64,000 bases of DNA from Panaeolus papilionaceus (GCA_015501605.1 JADNRZ010000006.1:1798001-1862000), one strand, 5' to 3'. Counted from the stretch's first letter, positions 23,479 through 35,730 are shown. Notes: generated from the sequence alone by a model not told the origin. Program-made: numbers and translations.

Positions 23479-24661
23479 CCTTTGCCCTACTCAGCTGCTC
23501 ATAAAATATACACCCAAAATTCAACTATCTAGAGAGTACCGGATTCGTGATGAGAGTACCGGATCCATGTTGAAAGTACCGGATCCATTGCACCATCTGT
23601 TCGAAAAACATTTCAAGTCCCGGATCCTCCAGACCTGTTGTGAAACGGTTTTATTGGTGGTTTTACACCGAAATCTTATACAAATGAAGCTGACAGAGGT
23701 AGCTGAAAGGTTGGAATCGAATAGTGAATCCAAAAAGAAAGTCCCGGATCTGCAATGAAAGTACCGGATCCATTGTGAGAGTCCCGGATCGAGGACGAAA
23801 GTACCGGATCCATATCTTCAGTCCCGAATTCAAAATTTACATCTTTTATATACAAAATGTCCGTCTTTAAAGCGCCAAACCCCTTCGCTCCTGTCAAATC
23901 TCGAATCCATCCTTCGAATCCAAAACGCGAGATAATTCGGATTTATATCCAGAAATGGATGATGACTAAGAGTTTGATGCCATCATTCGGGCGTAAGCGG
24001 CATTGAAGGCAGTAAAACACTGCTCTCAAAGCCATAATTCAAAGGCTACGACATTTGAATGGTTTTCATTATTAACGATTAGAAAGTGCATGTAGTCATT
24101 AGTCCAATATTATAGGATTAATTGACGTAGTTTTACCTGCCGCTGACATAAAATTGATGCCATCAACCCGATAAATCGCCCATTTCGAAGGTTTTTTGAA
24201 GAATTTTGAAGCATTGAGGCGAGAGGAAAGACTAACGCAGTGGGCAGTAAGCTAAACAGCTTTAGGATGAGTCCAAGCAGGATGAATACCTATGAGACCA
24301 ATTCTACGCGAAATTTGTCAATACGGGACTCATAGTCGGGATCCGGGACTTCAGATATGGAGTCGGGAGGTGTATCACGGATCCGGCACTCGATTTTTGT
24401 GAATTTCATACATTTAATTTACATTCGGTACTGCGAGTGTTCCCCATTTTAGTGCCATAAGCGATCCGGTACCTCGAAAATTTCGTTGGTACTTCCGAAA
24501 CAGATTCGGTACTCTCATTGTGGATTCGGGACTTTCGTCCTCGATCCGGGACTCTCTTTTTGGATTTGGTACCCTCATACTTCGCCTTGTGAGTGGGTCG
24601 GATAGCTCTATATAGCTGGGTGGTTAGTCTGTATCTAATAAAAAGTTGGCTGTCGACAACT

Positions 24662-24710
24662 TTCAAGGATCCGGGACTTGAAATGTTTTTCGAACAGATG
24701 GCGCACCATA
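24662..24710 (-). repeat. Right terminal inverted repeat of the transposon
   Basis: Reverse complement of the left terminal repeat; directly followed by TTTCAT, the same six bases found before 23430. Confidence 0.88.
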
Positions 24711-24987
24711 TTTCATTGTTGTCTATAGTAATATGCATCACATCTAGCGATTAAGTGATTCGAGTACCACGACGAGCATGATGATGAGACTCGGAGAAGC
24801 ATACAAGGACCTGTCCCATTGTTACTTTACTGCCCCATTGGACTAGAGTCTAGTAGGGTTACACATTATCATTGGACGTATTCTTTTTACCCTTTCCTTC
24901 TGTTTGCTCCTCCTAACGTCCTCTAGAGTACCAATACCCGTATAAGGGTTTCAGTGGGTTCGATAAGTAAACATGGCATCATTCAAT

Positions 24988-24997
24988 TAGACGCCCA
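24988..24997 (+). promoter_or_regulatory. Array element upstream of the gene at 25170
   Basis: TAGACGCCCA followed by AGCACGTGCTGCATCGTG, 182 bases before the ATG, the same spacing as before 6126. Confidence 0.6.
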
Positions 24998-25169
24998 AGC
25001 ACGTGCTGCATCGTGTCTTTACTGCACCAAGAACGAGGGGTCATAATTCAATAGAAGCATCAACATTAATCAACCTTCCTTCTTTTCTCTCTCGACCATC
25101 ACGAGTTCAAAATTTCAAACCCTTTATACAAGGACATCACAATCCAAGCCCATCGTCGTGTACTAGCCG

Positions 25170-26873
25170 ATGCGCATTCGTGCCCCATCTGAGGTCTCTA
25201 CGCACTCCAGCCTCGAATTCTCAGATTCCGACATCGAAAGTATTAGCTCGCAGCTCAACATGACTGAGGTTGCCAAATACATTCCAACTCCACCGACCTT
25301 CCCTACTGAGCTTCCTCAGATCAAAGATGAACCTGACACTCCTTTGATGCCACACAAGGTCGTCAACGACGAGCCCAAAGTTGGGCCGATGGTTACACCC
25401 ACCACACACAGGGATAGGCTTCTTTATTGCGAGAATGTTGTTTTCAAGGTTTGTGTAATCGCCTTTTGACCTACGATCGCGATTCAATGTTTGTGATTCA
25501 ATTATTATGCTAGGTGGAAGACACGTTGTTTTGCGTCCCTAAGCGTGGTCTGGTCAACGAAGGGGTCTATTTCAATAATCTGTTCAACCTAGCGGCATCT
25601 GGCTCTGCAATTCTTCCTCCGCAAGGCAGCTCCGATGAGAATCCTTTCGTCCTGCACGGAGTTTCTGAGACCCACTTTCGGAATTTCTTGGGTTTGATTT
25701 ATCCCTTGTCCGTCTTCCTTTCACTTTGCTATTTTGCACTGTACTAAATGATCCTTTTCCGATGTTTTAGTTGTGGTGTAGAAAGCCCAAGCACCGACGA
25801 ACAATGGCTAGGAATACTCCATCTCGCGACTAAGTGGAACTTTGCCAATGTACGCTTATTTCATCACCCCTCGTGTCGCTTGGACCTCATTGACACACTC
25901 AACGTTTTCCCTGTTGCCATATGATTACTTTTAGATTCGTGAAAATGCCCTAAAGCATCTTCAACACCTCTTCATATCTTCGCCAACACGCCCCGGTGAC
26001 ACTCCAGATCGGAGACATGATCCCATCCGGGCTCTCGCTATCTGCCTGAAATACAACATCAGTCATTACATCGTCCATCAATTTGAGCTCATCATCACTT
26101 CAATCGCACCTCTTAAACGCAATGCCATGGTTGGCGCAGGGCTTGATGAGGACATGATCCAGCTTATCACGGAGATGAGGGAGAGATGGTTCTGTGGGAA
26201 GGTCTGGGGAGCATATGGTCAGCGGACTCTCGCAGATGAAAAGCTGGGCCTGTTTCCGAGCAGGGAGCCTGCAACGAAAATCGTCAAGGACTCCCTCAAT
26301 AGATGTATGTCAATGTCGTTCGATTGGCTGGAATCCGACGAGATATACATCGGTGATCAGAGTGTGTCCACGAGCGAGGAGGAGGAACGCCTCGCAGAAG
26401 AGGCGAGTGTCTTACAGGAGCAGGAACTGCAGATCTTGGACGAGCTGAACAAAAAACGGGCCGAAGAGAAGGCGAGGATAAGACGGGAAATAGAGGAAGC
26501 AGAGAAATGTGCGATGGAAGAAGAACGTTTACGTGAGGAAGTTAGACGATTCAAGAGGTATGAAGATGCGCTGAGGGTTATCGAGGAGGAGGAGGCAGTA
26601 GCATGTGCAGAAGAAAATCCTTCAGATACATGGTTCATGGAGGCTCAGGAAGCGGGAGGAGCAGAGGCAGACTATGTCATGCAGGCGGAAGCAGAGATGG
26701 TGGATGTGAAAGAAAGATGCGCACCAGATGACGCCGGGGGAGCAGAGATGACCAGGCTTGAAATGGAAGAATTTGACAGATTCAAAAGGGAGCAAGCAGA
26801 GAGAGCGGAGAGATATTCAAATGCATTGAAGGTTGTTAAGGAAGAACAGGAGCGGCGTCGAAGGGATGGATGA
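25170..26873 (+). CDS. BTB/POZ-like protein, type C
   Basis: Four exons: 25170-25448, 25514-25707, 25771-25849, 25935-26873; 496 residues. Exon 1 SLEFSDSDIESISSQLNM; BTB core VEDTLFCVPKRGLVNEGVYF and FRNFLGLIYP; exon 3 DEQWLGILHLATKW; exon 4 RHDPIRALAICLKYN, MVGAGLDEDMIQLITEMRERW, then a Glu-rich coiled coil ending EEQERRRRDG. The stop TGA lies where the paralogue at 14410 has AAG, and the first bases after the stop still resemble that paralogue's tail. Intron 1 begins GTTTGT and intron 2 GTCCGT, both less usual donors. Upstream DNA is nearly identical to that of the gene at 6126, apart from the transposon. Confidence 0.78.
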
Positions 26874-27196
26874 GATGTGTTTGGGAAGTCTGCTCCGAGA
26901 AACACTGGGAAATGTGCAATGGAGGAGGAGATGATGCCGTTGCTGACCAGAACAAAGAACTCAAAGCCTGGTATTTTCGACTGCACCTTTAAGCCGTAAT
27001 TACGTGTATAATTGTCATTATTTTCATTTTGTATAGCTCTGATATTGTACGCTGAATGCAAACCAATGCACAAACGACGAGTGATTAGTCTGGGACAGTG
27101 TTGTATGTGGCTGTTAGACTTTGATGGGACTTTTGCATTTTCATGGTGTCCTTCAGCGGTGCTCACACTGCAGAAAAAGTGCGTTGTCCTTCCAAG

Positions 27197-27206
27197 TAGA
27201 CGCCCA
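27197..27206 (+). promoter_or_regulatory. Array element upstream of the gene at 27414
   Basis: TAGACGCCCA, then AAAGCAGACCTCATGG about 15 bases on, 217 bases before the ATG. This downstream word is shared with the type B genes at 16980 and 35869. The gap 26874-27196 shows decayed tail sequence of the gene at 25170 and nothing else. Confidence 0.6.
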
Positions 27207-27413
27207 TATAATTACAAAGCAGACCTCATGGCTTTATCAACAACAGGCGGAGAGGCTGGAGACGACATCCTACTACATTCCCTTGCTCGCATTTGTCTGA
27301 CCTTTTTACCACTCTTCTCTTCTTGAGCTTCTTGGAGACGGCGACAACACCAATCATACGACGTCAACAGTTCATACTCTGCAAAGACCCATAGCGCCAT
27401 CCTGCAACTACCT

Positions 27414-29422
27414 ATGAGTCTCGACTTCGGCTCCAAGAAATCCAACAGAAGATCGATCCTTGCCTTGTCGAACTCTGACACCATCCCCAGCCTACTTGAC
27501 TTATCACACTCTGACATCGTCCCCAGCCAACCCGGCATGCAAATCAACCTAGGTCTGGATGTTGAGGCAAATCCAAACACAGAGGCTGAAGCAGTGACAG
27601 AGGAGGAAAGAGATCCTCTTTATTTCTGCGAGAATATTCTGCTCAAGGTATGTCGACTTCTACATCTAGTCATAACTTGTCTGGACTTGTTAACAATTCG
27701 AAGGCAGAAGACAGATTATTCTCTGTCCCCAGAAGTGGGCTCATCGAACATGGGACATACTTTCGGTCATTTTTAACCCCGAACCAAGAGATCACCAGTG
27801 GTAGCGTTTCCGACGCAGGGAGCTCGGAAAAGCATCCAATTGTCCTGGATGGCGTCTCAAAGATTGACTTTCACAACTTACTCAGGCTTATTTATCCTTT
27901 GTACGTACTTCATCTCCTTCAATGTATCCTGTCTAGAGGTTGACATTTAATTGACCCGCTATTCTAGCTGTGGCATTGATCCTCCATCTGGGGATGAACA
28001 CTGGCTGGGTATCCTTGACCTCGCTACAAGGTGGGGTTTTCATGAGGTATGCTACCTCATTAGCGTCAACGCTCTGGATATCGTATCTTACATCATGTCG
28101 TAGATCAAAGAAACAGCCCTTACCCACCTCGACCACATCTTCACTTCATCCTCTCACTACCGCGACCCCGTCCGTGCCCTTTACCTATGCCAGAAATACG
28201 ACATCCGCCAACATATCAAGCACCAATACGAGACCCTCATCACCTCCATTACTCCCCTTGATCACCTTGCCATGCTCGCTGGCGGAATCAACGAGGAAAC
28301 CATCCTTCACTTGATGCAGCTGAGGGAGAAGTGGTTCTGCGGCATGGTGTGGGGCGAGAAAGGGAGCAAGACGGGATTTGGGGGTCTTCTTCCTTGCAGG
28401 CTATCTGCTAGGAAGATAGTCGAGGACCACTTCTCCGGTTCTGGCTCTCTCGCGGCGGAGGATAAGGCTGTGGAGGATACCCGGATTAGGGAGGAGGCTT
28501 CTCGTTTGAGGGCTACCGTGAAGCACCTGGAGGAGATGGAGAACGTGTTGATTGAGGCAGAGAGGGAGAAGAGGCTCGTAGACGCAAAGGCAGAGGCGCA
28601 GAGGCGCGCAGAGGAGGAGGCCGAGAAGAAGAGGACTGAGCAGGAGGAACTTGCCAGGAAGAAGGAAGCGGAAGCATCGGAGTCGCCTGTTCAACCCAAC
28701 GATGACGAAGTGCCATCTCCAGAAGCAGCCGATGACGACTTGGACGACATACGATCTATCACGAGCGACATGAGCATTGTCCCATCCCCCGAAGTTGGAC
28801 CTCGTGTTGAGCGACTCATCCTACTTCATGCGGAGAAGCACGATGTGTTGAAACAGATCAAGGAATTGGAATGTGTTGGAGTGGACGACAACAATCCAAG
28901 AATGAAGAAACTGAGAAGTGTAGTGCAGACGTATGAGCGGAAGATACAGAAGTACTGGGAATGTGGTGAGTGACTGAATCGCGAGTTCTGACGACTTTTA
29001 ACCTCTACATAATGATAAAAGGAATTGCTCTCGAATTAGACACGATCTCCATGGAATCGCTCACTGTGCAGAAATCCTGCCAGAAGATTGAAGAAAAAAT
29101 CGAGAGCTTGTTGTGCCCCAGGGTTCAGTCGCTCACCTTTGGCATTCATATTGTAGGCAAATCGAGTATTAGGCAGTCTCTGCAGATGAGCGCTCTAATG
29201 GAAATAAGAGAAAAGTGAGTTCAGAATTACCGAATTTGAATTAAGACAACACATCTCTGATGTAACGGACCCAATCCCCTCAGATACGCCTTTATGCCCT
29301 ACGCGGTGCAAGACCAGAACAACCTCAGGCTGACTCAAATAAATGTCCCAGAAGATAGATTTGGAGATTGGTTATCCGAGGCCAGACGATCAATCCAGAC
29401 AAAACAGGCTCCAGCGGGATGA
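27414..29422 (+). CDS. BTB/POZ-like protein, type B
   Basis: Six exons: 27414-27647, 27704-27900, 27968-28046, 28104-28965, 29022-29214, 29284-29422; 567 residues. Exon 1 has a small internal duplication: SLLDLSHSDIVPSQP follows a similar LSNSDTIPS segment, making it 12 residues longer than in the gene at 16980. BTB core DRLFSVPRSGLIEHGTYF, HPIVLDGVSKIDFHN. Exon 3 GDEHWLGILDLATRW. Exon 4: RDPVRALYLCQKYD, MLAGGINEETILHLMQLREKWFCGMVWG, a Glu/Lys/Arg coiled coil, then RLILLHAEKHDVLKQIKEL. Exons 5-6: KIEEKIESLLCPRVQSLTF, then YAFMPY and RFGDWLSEARRS. It closes the second D-A-C-B block. Confidence 0.8.
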
Positions 29423-29676
29423 TCCTTTGGGGTGATATTCAGGATTGAGATCGATAAGGCCACTCGCTTGTCTTTCTGTGCCCTCCTTCTCCACATCAGT
29501 AATAGCTTTCCATTATGCACGCTCCACTCGCCTGCTATCCCTTCAATACCCTCCTAAAGTCTGTTGTTTATCAGACATGTTATGTAGACATGATGATGGA
29601 GACCCTATGCACAGCTCTTGTCGTCGACCGATCATGTCTGATTACACCCAACTACGACTCCCATGACCACTTCAGA

Positions 29677-29686
29677 CAGACGCCCA
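29677..29686 (+). promoter_or_regulatory. Array element upstream of the broken gene at 29850
   Basis: CAGACGCCCA with GCACATGTTGCATCGTGG downstream, 173 bases before the relic start codon. No other feature in 29423-29849. Confidence 0.5.
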
Positions 29687-29849
29687 CGCACATGTTGCAT
29701 CGTGGCTGACAACGTGTAGTCATATTACCAAGAACGAGCACACTCATTGGAATCCAAGTCGTTTCTTCGTTCCTTCCTTGACCCTCGCGCGTTTTAAATT
29801 CCTTCTTGGTGCAATATCACAGCCCATTCATACGACCGCATTTTAGCAG

Positions 29850-31505
29850 ATGCACAACCATTCTCCATCTGAGGTCTCTACAAACTCAAGCCTCGAATTC
29901 TCGTATTCAGACGTTGAAAGCATCAGCTCACATCTTAACATGGCCGATATGGGACTTATTTCTGTTCAGTTTTTGGTATCCAAACACACGACTTCAACGC
30001 TGGAATACCTGCCGCAGGAAGCTCGAACACTACCCCATCATCCTCGAAGGTGTTTCGAAATCTACTTCCACAACTTTCTACGGGTATTATACCCTTTGTA
30101 TGTATCGTAAAACCCTCAAGCGTCGCGATTGTCACTTATCTAGTCTCGCTTTAGCTATCGAGTCGATCTCCCGTCTGGTGACGAAGATTGGCTCAGAATA
30201 CTTGACCTTGCAACGAAGTGGGGCTTCCAAGAGGTGCGTTCGCCATGCATCAATTCCGTTCACAAGGCAGTTTTACTCACCTAATACACAACGATTCAGG
30301 TCCGAGAAACTGCCCTCTTACACCTAGAACACCTTTTCACCTCACACTGTCGCGACCCTATCCGCGCTCTCGTCCTCTGTGAGAAGTACAATATCCACCA
30401 ACACATCAAACAGCAATTCGAAGCAATTATCACCTCGATTAAGCCTCTCGATAGCTCAGCGATGTTGGATGGCGGTATTGGCATTAATACAGCGCTGCTG
30501 TTGACGAGTTTGAGTAAGCGTTGGATGAAGGGTCTTCTTTGCGGAGATAGGGGGTCTGGGACCTCGAACGTTCTTCCCCGCAGGTTGTCTGCGCGAAAGA
30601 TCATCGAAGACCATTTTGCCACATTGGACCCTCGGCCCATGTCGTGGCAGGAGGAAAGGAACCTGGACGCATGTTGGATACAAGATGAAGCGAAACGGTT
30701 GGAGGACGAAGTGAGGAGTCTGGAGGAGGCTGAAAGGTGTGAGGCTGTAGGGGTAGAGGACATGGTGAAGGAGGAAGAGGACGGATGACGCAAGTCCCTC
30801 TACAAGCGATGTTGACGACTTCCCGGGTGACACTGGGGCGCGTATTGAGAAGCTTCTTCTTGTCCATAGTGATAAATTTCGGATTGCCGACCTAATCCGA
30901 GAGTTGAAGGGAAGGGGTGCTAATGACGCAGATTTGAAGGTTCAGGCACTGATGAACGAGATGGAAGTACATGACCGCAAACTACAGGGGTACTGGGAGA
31001 AAGGTACACGCAAATCCCATGTTCACAGGTTTCTTTCTGATGTGTTGATACTGGTGCCATCCTTCTGTATTTGACAGTTACTTCAAGTCGTTTGCAGTCG
31101 CAAACTTCGAACGACATGCCAGCCAGCCACAATCCCCAGGGTATTGTTGATCTAGGTGGCCAGGATGCACAGACCTCCCGTCAAATACTTGAACAATCGA
31201 TCCAAAACCAATTACATCCAGCTGCCACATCTTTAAATCTCTTCATCAGTCTCGGTACCGGCACTGTCAGTTCAAACAGATGATGCGTTGTGATGAACGA
31301 CATTGTGGAACGGTGAGCGGAAACCACTTGTAACTGGTTTGTAGTCGCTCACAATTTTCTTGAAAAACCTTATTACTCCGTTTCGACCAGATATGCCTTA
31401 TCTTCCGATTGTCGTTATCGCAACGGCATGGATGGATACCAAATCGAAAGAAGCGAAGCACAATTTGGATGGTGGTTGGAAAGTTTCAGGGGCGCCATAA
31501 TATTT
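29850..31505 (+). pseudogene. Broken type E gene
   Basis: Exon 1 starts MHNHSPSEVSTNSSLEFSYS, then at about 29945 a deletion joins it out of frame to the middle of exon 2 (GGGACTTATTTCTGTTCAG corresponds to GTYFQS), removing the exon 1 end, intron 1 and the front of the BTB core. Exon 3 (30155-30233) and exon 4 from 30301 are readable (RDPIRALVLCEKYN, WMKGLLCGD) until a frameshift stop at 30786-30788. Remains of the second helix follow. Exon 5 starts near 31078 (SRQILEQSIQNQLHPA) and stops at 31281-31283 after another shift. Exon 6 is visible at 31391-31500 (FGWWLESF) without its stop. Multiple independent lesions make a functional product very unlikely. Confidence 0.78.
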
Positions 31506-32125
31506 GAGCGTTCATTGCCCCAGATTCAGATACATTCTCCTTTGCTTTCGCATTTTGTATACCACTGTATTTTCATGACTGACCACCCCGAAATACACTA
31601 AATTTTCAATTCAATTTCTTTCAACACTTATATTATCTACAATGCACATTTCTAACTTCCAGGTGCCGAACTTTAAGGTGCAAGCCCAGTGTTTTTCATC
31701 AACAATAATGTGATTGTTCTCGCAACTGTGGTAATGAAACGATGAAATAGTATATTGAAGGGACACTTGGAAGAATCCTGCTTTCGGAGCCTTATGATGA
31801 CCCATCTAGACTCCTCCTGCATACCAAGGCAGGTTATCTTCCTTTCTTAACCCATAGGTATACATTAGATGATTAAGTAGCACATGAGATTTGTATGATA
31901 AAAATATCACTCATATCGACATTCCAACTGACTCGAACTGAGTTATTTGGCGATCGCGAGTGGTTGGACGGGTTTCGAAGAGAAAAATTGCTACATAAGA
32001 TAAGTTTAAAATATCTCTATTCTGTGCATCGCAAGATGGTCTCATTGCAAACAAGGTCCTTTGGAACAGCGAACCATTTCAGTCGGTCTAACATCGTGTT
32101 ATCTAGTCACACGCTGACTATATAG
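31506..32125. other. Gene-free stretch, AT-rich
   Basis: No array exon, no long open frame and no repeat recognised. It separates the relic at 29850 from the promoter of the gene at 32343. Confidence 0.5.
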
Positions 32126-32135
32126 TAGGCGCCCA
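32126..32135 (+). promoter_or_regulatory. Array element upstream of the gene at 32343
   Basis: TAGGCGCCCA, 217 bases before the ATG, with AATGCCTCATGTG following. Confidence 0.55.
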
Positions 32136-32342
32136 CAAACACCAAATGCCTCATGTGATGCCGACGGCAGCCTGTGGGATTGGATCAAAGCTTCCAATCA
32201 ACAACAATGACCTCGTGCTCTGGCCCTTTGTTCTCTTCTGCCCATCTATTACACACTGTGGCTCCATTACCAAAACACATCAAACGTTCACGAATCACTG
32301 CAGAGGTTCAGTTGACCAGCAACTGTCACAATCCATATTGCA

Positions 32343-34274
32343 ATGTCTTCTGGCTTTGTATCCGAGGCATTCACGAGGAATTCCAGCACCGATATATCGT
32401 TCTCCGACTCGGACATTGGCTTCACTCAGCTCGACATGGACCTTAATGCGGATAACGTTGTACCCCAAGCCAATCAAAACACGACTGCATCAAGCAATCC
32501 GGAGCAAGGGAATGAGATGGTGGTCACAATGGAACACGATCCTATCTATTTCTGCGAAAATGTGGTGCTGGCGGTACGTTGTCCTTGATGCTAAGTTCGA
32601 TTTCAGGGCGACTAATCGTGATGTGGAGGCTGAAGACAGATTGTTTTGTGTTCCCAAAAGCGGCCTTGCCAATCACGGAACCTATTTCCAATCACTCGTT
32701 AGCAAACAAGGATCTCAATTACCCATCGAAGGTAGTTCAGTGCAGCACCCCATCGTGCTTGAAGGAGTTTCAAAGATCCATTTACACAACTTTCTAAGAG
32801 TGATATATCCGTTGTACGTGTATTTGTGTCACAAACCTTCACAGTTGTCTCTGACAAGTTAGTTTATCTGGCTCTAGTTATGGTGTCGATGTGCCTTTCG
32901 GCGACGAACATTGGATTGGCATCCTCGACCTTGCAACGAAATGGGGCTTCCAAGAGGTGTGTTCTTGCATTTACGAAACCCTTTCACGACACGAACTCAC
33001 GCTTTGCACACACCTCCATTCAGGTCCGGGAAACTGCTATCACACATCTTGAGCACCTCTTTACATCTGGTTCGTCTCATCGTGACCCGATTGTTGCCCT
33101 GTTTCTCTGCCAGAAATATGGCGTCCAAAAGTACATGAAGCAGCAGTTCGAGGCAATCATAACCTCTATCAAGGCCCCTGAGAGCTCAGCAATGTTGGCT
33201 GGGGGTATCAACACCGATACGGTGCTGGTGTTGAAGGATCTGAGGGACCGGTGGATGAGTGGTATGCTTTGGGGAGAAAAAGGCTCTGGGTCCTCCGACA
33301 TTTTTCCTCGCAGACTGTCTGCACGGAAGATTGTCAATGATCACTTTGCCGGGTTGGATAACCAACCCATGTCGCAGGAGAAACGAGAATCCGATACACG
33401 CTGTATACAAGATGAGGCAAAATGGTTGGAAGACGAGGTCAGGCGCATGAAGGAAGCTGAAAAGGATGAGGTCTCGGCGAGAAATGATAATGAAGCTAGA
33501 GACAAAAGAGAAGGGCCTCAGGAAAGTACTCAGCCCGGTGAGGGACTGATGCGTGTCAAAGGCTCTGGGGTAAGCACGACCGACAAGGGCATCCCAGAGG
33601 ACACTGGAGCATGTATTGAGAAGCTCATTCTACTCCATCGCGACAAGCGTGAGGTCGCCGAGCTTGTCCAAGAATTGACCGCAAAGGGCGTTAATGATGC
33701 AGATCCGATGTTGCAGTCACTGATGAGCATAGTGGAAGAACATGACCAAAAGTTGCAAGAATACTGGGGAAAAGGTGCGCCCACGAATCCCATGCCCAAC
33801 TTCCCTTTTTGACACCATGATGCATTATTCCCGTGTTTCCAGTTGATGGTCTATCGGTGTTGCAAGACACAAGTAATCACACTAAAAAGCCAGAACTTGT
33901 TGATCTGGGTGGCCTCGGTGCACAGTCCTCTCGTCAGAAGCTCGAGCAAGCGATCCAGAACCAACTACATCCACAAGCGAAATCGTTCACTCTTTCCATT
34001 CGTCTTGGTACTGGGAGCATCAATTCGGAAATAAGAAGTGCTCTGATGAACAATATTATGAATCGGTGAGCATAAATCACAATTGTTTTATAGGTCCAGG
34101 ATCTTGATAAACGGCTCGCATATGTCTTTTTTTTTGATTAGCTATTCCTTATCTCCCACTAGCAGTGTATGCAACGGAATAAGGGAATACCACATCGGAT
34201 TATCGGGTGCAGCTTTTGGAAAATGGTTGGAAAATTTCAGGAGAAAATCTTTGAAAGCTAGCAAAATTCGATGA
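32343..34274 (+). CDS. BTB/POZ-like protein, type A
   Basis: Six exons: 32343-32573, 32629-32813, 32878-32956, 33024-33774, 33843-34065, 34142-34274; 533 residues. N-terminus MSSGFVSEAFTRNSSTDISF; exon 1 end YFCENVVLA; BTB core DRLFCVPKSGLANHGTYF, HPIVLEGVSKIHLHNFLRVI; exon 3 FGDEHWIGILDLATKW. Exon 4: RDPIVALFLCQKYG, WMSGMLWGEKGSGSSDIFP, then a diverged linker (DNQPMSQEKRESDTRC) that differs from the other A genes, and KLILLHRDKREVAELVQEL. Exon 5 is short (LVDLGGLGAQSSRQKLEQ) and exon 6 ends with FGKWLENFRRK plus a nine-residue extension beyond the usual stop. Introns 2 and 3 closely match those of the gene at 50798. Confidence 0.79.
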
Positions 34275-34437
34275 TACTGGGAAGGCAGGCGATGTGAAAT
34301 TTGTAATTGTATATGCAATCCCATGTAGTTTTTCTGTTTTTCTCTGTAATAGAAACCGATGCACAGTCTTAGTCGCCAACGCACAATATCTGGCCAATGG
34401 CTATAAATCAACTGCTTCGTCCCATGACCATTTCAGA

Positions 34438-34447
34438 GAGACGCTCA
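34438..34447 (+). promoter_or_regulatory. Array element upstream of the broken gene at 34606
   Basis: GAGACGCTCA, two mismatches from the common word, followed by AGCACATGTTGCATCGTAG; 168 bases before the relic start codon. Rest of 34275-34605 empty. Confidence 0.4.
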
Positions 34448-34605
34448 AGCACATGTTGCATCGTAGTTGACAACATGGAGTCGTATTACGAAGTACGGGC
34501 CATGAGAATTCATCTTGTTCGTTCGATTCTTCCTGTACCCTCACAATTTTCAAAGCCCTCCCCAGTGTAAGCTCACAGTCCAATCATACCACCCAGGTTT
34601 ATCAA

Positions 34606-35135
34606 ATGCGCGATCGTGCTACGTCTGAGGTCTTTACACACTTGAGCCTGGAATTGTTGTATTCAGATGTCGAAAGTATTATCCGACATCTTAACATGAC
34701 CGATATCAATATCGAGAAAGACATGCACCCTGCAAGCCCCGTACCGGCCCTACCTACCTTTTCAACTGAAATAACCAAGGTTGACGTCAATAAATTTCAC
34801 ACCCTTCAGCCTGATCACAATATGGTTACGTCGAAAACCAAAAAGCAAGAGACATCACAACGTTGGAACGAGATGCTATCTATTTCTGCGAGGCTGTTGC
34901 GTTGGTGGTGCGTTAGTCCACGTAATCTGTGCGATTAGGGGAGTGACTTTGTTTTCAAGGTCGAGACCAGGTGGTTTGTGTTCCGAAGAGCGAACTCATT
35001 GAGCACTAGTACTGGCACGGAACCCATTAATATTGTCAGTCGCTTTTCGATAATCAAACCCAACAGGGCTGGAATACCCGGTACAGGCGCCTTGCAGCGA
35101 TGTCCTATCATTCTTGAGGACATTTTAAGAATCTA
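34606..35135 (+). pseudogene. Broken type E gene, exons 1-2 only
   Basis: Exon 1 reads MRDRATSEVFTHLSLELLYS, like the gene at 53124, then shifts frame after about residue 83; the other frame would give the expected TTLERDAIYFCEAVALV before the GTGCGT donor. Exon 2 (about 34962-35135) keeps only scraps: a FCVPKS-like start is disrupted by ACTAGT (stop) and the end decays into ATTTTTTGG. Exons 3-6 are absent. It lies between an intact A and a B gene, where an intact E gene would be expected from the order at 50798-53124. Confidence 0.7.
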
Positions 35136-35399
35136 ATTTTTTGGGTAATTTAAGCTATAGGTAATCAGAGTGTGAAAGGGCTCCGATTCGAATACGGGTG
35201 GCTCGCCTACCTCCATGTTTCACGCTGTGATATTCACCTCGGTCCTGGGAGGGAAACTGTTACTTACCATTTTGTGTGTAGACTTCATAATGGTAATCGA
35301 GAAGGTTAGTGACACATTGTTAGGTGTGAAAATTTTCAAGAAGATAGATACAACATACAGCTCTTTGTGTAGCAAGTCGCATAAACAGGAAGATAAGCC

Positions 35400-35660
35400 T
35401 GAGATACAGCTCGCGTTTACGCCAAATCGTGCGAACTGCTTATTCAGACTTAAATTGAAGCGAAAGTGGTTGAATTACGACTTTGTCTCTGACGAATTCT
35501 TCCAAAGCCAGCTGGATGCACCTTTCACAGAATTTCGAAAGGGGATCGGTCGCTCCAATGCACACAATGTGCAGTGCAAGGCACTCCCTGTTGCGGAACA
35601 AAGGCTCAGCTGTGCTCCCACGCGCAGTGAAAGCGCATTGCAAGTAGACGCCCACATACT
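35400..35660 (+). promoter_or_regulatory. Type B upstream block with array element
   Basis: Partner of the block at 16525-16779. It ends with TAGACGCCCA at 35645-35654, 215-224 bases before the ATG at 35869, and is followed by AAAGCAGACCTCATG. The upstream part of the gap (35136-35400) shows nothing recognisable. Confidence 0.5.
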
Positions 35661-35730
35661 TACAAAGCAGACCTCATGCCTTGATCGTGACAGGAGAAAA
35701 TGTAGAAGCACTTCCTTGGAGACGACACCC

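Larger units (their letters stand above)
23430..24710. mobile_element. 1281-base non-autonomous DNA transposon (MITE-like), not assigned to a superfamily
   Basis: Terminal inverted repeats of 49 bases (23430-23478 and 24662-24710, one mismatch) start TATGGTGCGCCATCTG. The element is flanked by TTTCAT at 23424-23429 and 24711-24716, a 6-base target duplication. The paralogous empty site near 5665-5680 (CTCATTGTCGTC) supports this. Inside, the word AGTMCCGGATC recurs at about 20-base spacing in the left arm (near 23533, 23553, 23573, 23740, 23760, 23780, 23800) and in reverse complement in the right arm (24320-24690). The two arms therefore form a long imperfect palindrome. A partial extra copy of the terminal repeat is at 23591-23627. 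There is no transposase frame. It inserted after the block duplication. Confidence 0.85.

Noticed and set aside
23533..23820. CRISPR-like spacing of a 12-base word every 20 bases
   Set aside because: Units are too short, the arms are mirrored within a transposon, and the genome is a eukaryote.
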